Below, one piece after another: positions 57,926 through 64,000 of a stretch of 64,000 nt of DNA. Below the pieces are notes generated by a model. That model did no database searches, was not told where the DNA came from, and worked only from the letters and a program-made list of their open reading frames with translations. The stretch covers positions 8,274,560 through 8,338,559 of the forward strand of contig NC_054701.1 of the NCBI RefSeq assembly GCF_016097555.1. The letters are read 5' to 3'. This stretch comes from Gigantopelta aegis. Lineage: Eukaryota; Mollusca; Gastropoda; Neomphalida; Peltospiridae. Position 1 is the first letter of the stretch, and each line of letters starts with the position of its first letter. The position numbers were made by a program, and so were the translations under genes.

Positions 57926-58085
57926 CCCACCCCAGACAGGATAACACATACCACAGACTTTGATATACCAGTCATAGTGCACTGGCTGAAACAAAAAATA
58001 GCCCAATGGGCCTACCAACTGGGATCGATCCCAGACTGACCACGTATAAAGCGAGCTCTTTACAACTAGGCTATGTTCCGCACCC
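57926..58085 (-). mobile_element. SINE, head type 1, tail missing
   Basis: Minus strand: GGGTGCGGAACATAGCCTAG, GGGATCGATCCCAGTTGG, CAGTGCACTATGACTGGTAT. It abuts the copy at 57640 head to head-end. Confidence 0.8.
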
Positions 58086-59524
58086 ACAAGAAAAAGGGTC
58101 AAACAAAACCACAAAAACTAAGGTTGAATCATACTTTATTGGATTTCAGCACATGTATTGGTGAGAATGCAAGACCTGTATAAAACATGTACCACTGGAA
58201 TAAATGTACATTCTGAGAATACATAATGTAAACATAATTGGATGTTTCAAAACTTAACAACCTTGAATTTAAAATTAACATATTCAAATTGATAATCTGA
58301 TTCATGTGGGCTTAAAAGTATAGCAGAACAGACCGTGCTAACTAATGAACAGCTCAACAAAATATTACCTGGAAATACCTGCATTAAATTTTTATTTAAT
58401 TCATGTCAAGTGGCATCATATGGACATCGCTAGAAAAAAAATTTGAACTTTAAATTGATGAAATTGTTTTGCGTAGTCCAACAACCCAAGTTAATTTAAT
58501 TTTTGTTAAAACCTTATTTTGAGACAAACATGGAGCTTGTATCCTATACTACTGTGCCTTAAGGTTATTATGGGGACTAATTTGGCCCAATCTTTTACAA
58601 ATTATTCTCAAAAACTATCACCAAAATCAGTTATTTTTAAAGGCATTTTTTCAATGCACTGCACTCTTCTTTTTTCTTAGACTGCTTTAACATGATTTCT
58701 ATGTAATGTTTGGTCTATAAACAGAAAGCATATATGTGTCTATTTCACACTATACTTTTAGCATTTTAGAAGTGCTCACAATCGATTCAATATCATGCAT
58801 ACCAAATTTATCACCTGGCAGCAATCGTTCACCTGAATACACTTGGTAAAAAACACGAATATTACGACTTATTATTTTTTCTTCAGAATGTTATTTTCCT
58901 ATCATGTGCATATATCTGTCAATACTAACATACATATCTAAGCAATAGTAAGAGACCAAAAACGCAACAAGATAAAGATGGGTGGTATTTTGCAAAGCTA
59001 TAATATGTAAAAAGGCAACAGGCATGTGCCATATCAAGACCATAGATGATATAAGCTGATAATGAAAACACATTTCAGTTGTTGAAACTGTAGTCTGTAG
59101 TTTGCATTTACTAATATTACACATCAGGGGGACAAGACTATAAATTAACCATTGCTGCAGACATGTTATATAATAGTGTATACTTATTGGATAGTGTACA
59201 TTTTGTAACACAAGACTGATAATCTTTACTTTTAGTGCATTCTACAATTTCGCACATCTGTTAATGTATGCTACAATTGGCAACGTCTGTTAGAGCATTC
59301 AATAATGTCACACATCAGATCTAAGATACAATTATTTTTTGACAAAGGCTTAATAATTGTTGAAACTGGAAGCAAGCTTTATATACTTTACAATAAAAAC
59401 TTACAATTGTCGTGACCTGTGTTTTAAGGTCACCCTGAAGTTAAAACCTGAATTGATCACATGCTGTCTTGTCTGATATTTTCAAGTACAGGAAATACTA
59501 ATTAATTATTTCAATCTTAATACA

Positions 59525-59760
59525 CCAATATGATCTCTGTGGTGTCGTGCTTAACCACTTGTATTAAGACTGGAAGGCTGCAGGATCAAATCCTAGTTGA
59601 GCTTTAATGTCTCAATGGTGTCACTGTATGAACGTCTCTCACCGAGCATCAACACCTGGTCATTAACCATTCACTGTTCTCGACAAACAGCCCAGGTGGT
59701 GGAGGTTGATTATTAGGCACTAAATATCAAGTTATAATGAAGTGAAATAAATAAATAAAA
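59525..59760 (+). mobile_element. SINE of the third type, full length
   Basis: CTCTGTGGTGTCGTGCTTAA and GGATCAAATCCTAG form a tRNA-like head; GACAAACAGCCCAGGTGGT and a tail of AAATAAATAAATAAA follow. Confidence 0.7.
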
Positions 59761-60284
59761 AAGCATGTCAATCCATGCACAAAATGAAACTACAAGAATA
59801 TTATTGCATTTATAGCTCAAATGGCATACATTTATTGTTTATTTTTAAATATAAAATTAGCTTTAGCTAGTCACATATAAAGTGTGGTTACATGTTCAGA
59901 CTAACATAAACTGCATGTATCTATAAACTGTTTGTAGATTCCATAGACTATTTAAACAAGATTTAATAGTGCATATAACACAGAAAGTAAAAAAATAGCA
60001 CGCTCCTTGTGAATAACAGATGTTTCAACCAACTGGTTTACATAGTGTTAACTGCTTACCAGTGATAGTGAAACAATTTTAATGCACGCCTATTAAAAAT
60101 ATTTATAACATACATATATATATATGTATCACAATAACCTGACTATAATCAGGAAACAAAACTGCACACTAACAGGACAAACAATTCTTTATGGCAAAAG
60201 CATTATAGGAAATGTGTACAAACAAATATCCTCTATCACAGACTTTTGTTTTCAAGAAGCGCAAGCATGATATATGCCTTTGTG

Positions 60285-60540
60285 GGCACCCCCAAATTCA
60301 ATCAGACGGGTGTGAAATATTGCACCCCAAATTCAATCAGACGGGTGTGAAATATTGCACCCCAAATTCAATCGGACAGGTGTGAAATACTGCACCCCCA
60401 AATTCAATCAGACGGGTGTGAAATATTGCACCCCAAATTCAATTGGACAGGTGTGAAATATTGCACCCCAAATTCAATCGGACAAGTGTGAAATATGGCA
60501 CCCCCAAATTCAATCTGAGGGGTGTGAAATATTTCACCCC
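60285..60540. repeat. 36-37-bp minisatellite, about 7 copies
   Basis: CACCCCAAATTCAATC(A/G)GACG and GGTGTGAAATATTG repeat with scattered base changes, and the last unit closes in ATTTCACCCC. Confidence 0.95.
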
Positions 60541-60837
60541 TTATCTGGACAAATTGCACTTCTCATGAGTGTAGTTTGCTATTCCTGGACATTTTTCTGT
60601 ATATGTTACAAAATTTTAGATTGTGTTCCTGTTCTCAAATCCCACACTGCATCAAATTGAGGCATGACAAGAACGAGTCTTCAGTTGTTTGTGAACGCAG
60701 ATTTCAATAATTTGAGCAGTGACTTTTCATGCTCCTCGGTTTTTCAAAAACAAAAGTCTGCTCCCCTCCCCCATTGACCATCATTATCTGATGTGTTCTT
60801 GTGTGACTTGCATCACTGTCGACTGGGTGTGTTGAAC

Positions 60838-60900
60838 TGTGTCGTCAAGCCGTGTCCTCCCAGGTTACTGGTTTACGGACCTGGCCGTCATAGTCGTACT
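60838..60900 (-). ncRNA. SECIS element (form 2-like) of thioredoxin reductase
   Basis: On the minus strand ATGA (60891-60888) opposes TTGAC (TGAC at 60847-60844), the SECIS quartet. Thirteen bases separate ATGA from the AAA (60874-60872). The stem between pairs GCC/GGC and GTCC/GGAC with a small mismatch. Beyond the AAA a mini-hairpin CCAGTAACCTGG forms, placing the adenines in a bulge as in form 2 SECIS. It lies about 690 nt after the stop of a coding exon with an in-frame UGA, where it is required for selenocysteine insertion. Pairing was judged by eye. Confidence 0.75.
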
Positions 60901-61577
60901 ACACTAGTACCAAACAATCCAACACACCCCTCCTTCTTCCGTCCCTGCTGTCACCCACAACCAAGTTCATTTTTCATCCAGTACAAAACAGTCTTATTAT
61001 TTCAAACACAAGTGAAACTGAATGAATAAATAATTATATATTATTCATGATATAAAAAGATCTACTTGATATTTGAATTGTCAGATGATACACAAAAATA
61101 TTCCTCGTATGATTTAATCAACAAATGATCAAAACAGACTGAGCTGGCACTATGATTTCCATATTTTAGAAAGTACTGATTTTTTTTTCTTGGATCTTTT
61201 TCAGTAGATTCACAAAACTTTATCAGCATACTTACAGAAGAACTTTGAAAACTGTACCAAACAAACCAAACAGAGTAAATCCAACGATACCAATACTGGA
61301 AAGAACAAGAGTCTCTTTATTTCTTCTTCTTGGAGATCTTCATTTAGTACTCAAAACTGTACTGTCATTATTAATATGAATTACTTTTCCAAATGTTCTT
61401 CCAACAAAACTCATTAAACTGAACAAAGAAAACACACAAATTGTATTTCCTAAATAATAATAATTTAAAAACCCAAACAATAGTCACAAATTATTTCCAC
61501 TTGTTAAAATGTTGTCTATGAGAAGGCGTGGTTGTACTGGATTAGTAACTTGGTTTGTGGGGTGAGACAGCAGGGAG

Positions 61578-61646
61578 TTAACCTCAGCAACCTCCAACCA
61601 CCAGCTCCTCCCCACTCCTCTTCGTCACAGACAATGTCATGAACGT
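61578..61646 (-). CDS. TXNRD: Thioredoxin reductase, last coding exon with selenocysteine
   Basis: On the minus strand the acceptor TTTTACTTGCAG precedes 23 codons: TFMTLSVTKRSGEELVVGGC, then UGA (61586-61584), Gly and TAA (61580-61578). This is the conserved Gly-Cys-Sec-Gly C-terminus of animal thioredoxin reductase, the redox centre that passes electrons from NADPH/FAD to thioredoxin. TLSVTKRSG is the family's usual lead-in. The UGA is read as selenocysteine because the frame continues to the family's final Gly and a TAA, and a SECIS follows. Paralogue (cytosolic or mitochondrial) cannot be told. Confidence 0.95.
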
Positions 61647-61676
61647 CTGCAAGTAAAACACAAAATATCAGTACTC

Positions 61677-61862
61677 TTACACAGTTCACAACATTTACTG
61701 CAGTTCTATGTGCACACATTTTTTCTTGTATTCGTCTCTTACACAGTTCACAACATTTACTGCAGTTCTATGTGCACACATCTTTTCTTGTATTCGTCTC
61801 TTACACAGTTCACAACATTTACTACAGTTCTATGTGCACACGTCTTTTCTTGTATTCGTCTC
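61677..61862. repeat. 62-bp tandem repeat, 3 copies, in the last TXNRD intron
   Basis: ACACAGTTCACAACATTTAC starts at 61679, 61741 and 61803; units end TTTTCTTGTATTCGTCTC. Close to the intron's 3' splice site (about 30 bp from the exon). Confidence 0.95.
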
Positions 61863-62063
61863 TTGTACCATATGTCCCATGATTATGAATATCATTTTGC
61901 TGTATAAACATTTTATTATGCTATATAACAAAGAACTACAACTCTTTTTCTGTCTAAAAGTTAACCGTACTTGAGAATTATTAGCAATATTTTGTGTTTT
62001 CTTATTTATACAAAATATGTCTCTCTTTTTTCTTTAAAAAGAAATTTCTCTGTCTATAGTTAA

Positions 62064-62750
62064 CCTGACTACTGCAGGCGAGATATCTCGCCCGACGTCA
62101 CGTCAGTCGATATACTGTACATTGTATACAGTGCATTCCCCAATTCATATTTCCCGCCGTTTTGCACACGACACTCACCGGAAACGGAAATATAATTAAA
62201 GAAAAAAGATTTTTTTTCAAAATGGTGGTTTTTGTTTTGATTTTTTCAATTAAAAATACCTTGAAATTTTGAGTTCAAAAAGTGGTTTTCGGCAAGTATT
62301 TTCGCTTGACAACAATGGCGGCACGTCGCGGTAATTTTCAGGGATCGAAAGCTGATTGTAACAGCTAATTTGATAATAAATTTGATCGTTTTACCAACAA
62401 CGAAAATTACCAAATATTGCAATATGAATCGTAGTTCGGGTTTTAAAAAAACATTCTGGTCAGAAAACCACTGTTATCGGGAATAATGGACATAAATACT
62501 GGACAGCTGGCCACAAATGCCCGTAAGTAAACGCAACTTTTTCGATTTTTTGCCTAATTTTAATCACCATTAGCCGATCTAAAATAATAAAAAATACAAA
62601 AAAAGACACGAAAATAATACTTACCAATTCATATATGAACTTTATTTCATGTATTTATCAAACATTTAAGTGAATATATGTGAGTAAAAATTATAAACTT
62701 GTACCCACTCAACGTGGTTTTTGTTAAAAATTAATCCAGTAGTCTAAAGG
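62064..62750. mobile_element. PiggyBac-like non-autonomous element, about 690 bp
   Basis: TTAA occurs at both borders (62060-62063 and 62751-62754). The ends are CCTGACTACTGCAGG and the inverted CCAGTAGTCTAAAGG, similar to the CCYT-type ends of piggyBac elements. A palindrome GGCGAGATATCTCGCC is near the left end, and ACAATGGCGGC lies at about 62313. No transposase. It sits in the TXNRD intron. Confidence 0.6.
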
Positions 62751-62809
62751 TTAATGAAAGGAAAACTGCTACTGCCACAATATAGGCCACTTTTTAGTTA
62801 CCAGCAATG

Positions 62810-62975
62810 AGTCTTTTATATGCACTATGCCACAAACATGATAGTACATATCACCACCTTTGTGACACCAGATGTGGAGCATTGGCTAGAATGAGAAGTA
62901 GCCCGATATACCCACAAGGGGATCAATCCTAGATCAATCACACATCAGGCGAATACTTTAAAACCACCTGGTGTG
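62810..62975 (-). mobile_element. SINE, head type 1, 3' truncated, in the TXNRD intron
   Basis: Minus strand: TAAAGTATTCGCCTGATGTG, GGATTGATCCCC, GCCAATGCTCCACATCTGG and GCATATAAAAGACTCATTGC. Confidence 0.75.
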
Positions 62976-63042
62976 TGCATCTATCTGTTAGTTGTAGGAG
63001 TTCTCGATAGTCAAGAGACGTGGGAATAATAAAATAAAATTA

Positions 63043-63228
<186 letters not shown>

Positions 63229-63329
63229 TCAACAGACAGTAGCAATATCAACTTAATGAGACATGTAAACAAGTATTCTGAGAGTGCTGCTAAAGCAATA
63301 CATGTCTCCTACCTGGCTCAACACATTTT

Positions 63330-63870
63330 CAGTACAACTAACTCTGTGTAAATTGGGTAAATTGCCATGAAAGTCACACTTGATCTGTAACAGTATATAA
63401 TAAAGCTATTCACAAATTTTCAACTCAATATCTTGAGGTATTGCGAAAACAAATCTAAAAAACAAATTTTCATATCTCCTAAGATCAAGGTCCATAACTC
63501 TGTCAAAAATTGGTAAATCGCTAGGAAAGTCCACCTTCATCATTAACACTATAAAGCTATACATAAAATTTCAATTCAAAATACAGTGAAACCCCTCTAA
63601 ACCGGACACCCTCAGGACCAAGTCAAATGTCCGGTTTTAAGAGGTATCCAGTTTAGAGACGTTAAGTTATGTACTGATTTTTAAAAATGGACCATAAAAA
63701 ATGTCCGGTTATGGGGGAATGTCCGGTTTACAGAGGGTCCAGTTTTGAGAGGTTTCACTGTATTGAGGCACTGCGAAAAACAAGTCAGAAACACTGTATG
63801 TGGGACAGATGGACAGACAGAGACAGACAGACCGATAGGACGGTGGCAAAACGTATTCTCCCTTCCGGTT
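63330..63870. repeat. Dispersed repeat, tandem in two copies, with GACAGACAG-rich end
   Basis: AAATTG(C/G)...ATGAAAGTC, AAGCTAT(T/A)CA and TTGAGG(T/C)(A/C)(T/C)TGCGAAAA occur twice (about 63350-63460 and 63500-63790), and the second copy is split by the MITE at 63584. It ends in a GGACAGACAGAGACAGACAG run. Confidence 0.7.
63584..63760. mobile_element. MITE of mariner/pogo type, 177 bp
   Basis: CAGTGAAACCCCTCTAAACC and its mirror AGTTTTGAGAGGTTTCACTG are flanked by TA on both sides. Inside, GTCCGGTTT and CCGGACA motifs recur in both orientations. The neighbouring unsplit repeat copy shows the site without the insertion. Confidence 0.8.
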
Positions 63871-64000
63871 GTAAATCATGCAGTTCAACCATCAACATTC
63901 ATTTTCTTACTGTCACAGACCATTCCTCAATATCCTTTGACAATAATTACTAATCTTAATCAAATTATAATTTTCTTTTCCTTTGAACACTCACAGTTGT

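Larger units (their letters stand above)
58135..61577 (-). other. Probable 3'UTR of thioredoxin reductase and downstream DNA
   Basis: No coding sequence is evident between the TXNRD stop (61578) and a minus-strand AATAAA at 58140-58135, just before a SINE cluster. Whether the transcript runs that far cannot be told; it must at least include the SECIS at 60838-60900. A 106-codon frame at 58891-59211 has no family resemblance. Confidence 0.35.

Noticed and set aside
58891-59211. 106-codon minus-strand frame
   Set aside because: No family resemblance, AT-rich, and inside the presumed TXNRD 3'UTR.
61584-61586. UGA as the stop codon of thioredoxin reductase
   Set aside because: The family ends Gly-Cys-Sec-Gly, the frame goes on to Gly and TAA, and a SECIS-like stem follows.

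Overview
The window is animal nuclear DNA, most likely from a mollusc. Its genes carry introns. It is crowded with tRNA-derived SINEs whose central core (TGCATATAAAAGATCCCTTG) I know from marine snail and bivalve genomes, and it holds many MITEs, palindromes and minisatellites. A selenocysteine-containing thioredoxin reductase also fits a mollusc better than an insect.

Layout. 1-5659 is a broken Ty3/Gypsy element of the Gmr1 type, with its left LTR cut by the window edge. 10583-12593 (+) holds the last two coding exons of SAMTOR (BMT2/C7orf60), the S-adenosylmethionine sensor of mTORC1. 12594-34606 is a gene-poor convergent interval with a 0.6 kb palindrome, foldback elements, SINEs, a G-rich minisatellite near 20.1-21.0 kb and a 32-bp minisatellite of about 41 copies. 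34607-41354 (-) is a complete three-exon TMEM168 coding sequence of 680 codons. Its second intron carries about 14 tandem copies of the 3' end of its own second exon, splice donor included. TMEM168 and the next gene appear to share a divergent promoter near 42.1 kb. 42206-56057 (+) is a four-exon gene I cannot name. It reads as a mitochondrial-type presequence, two dsRBD-like segments and an RNase H domain of retroelement (DIRS-like) origin with all four catalytic acids. Its first intron has collected two long-TIR, Mutator-like elements (one carrying a helicase fragment), a decayed hAT and a hierarchically ordered palindromic satellite (323-bp and 1,292-bp periods). 61578-63207 (-) holds the last two coding exons of thioredoxin reductase, with an in-frame UGA for selenocysteine and a form 2-like SECIS about 690 nt beyond the stop.

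SAMTOR and TMEM168 are also neighbours on human 7q31.1, so the window probably preserves an old bilaterian gene pair. No tRNA, rRNA or CRISPR locus was found. Exon joins were read from splice signals, reading phase and protein-family resemblance only. Copy numbers and percentages are by eye.
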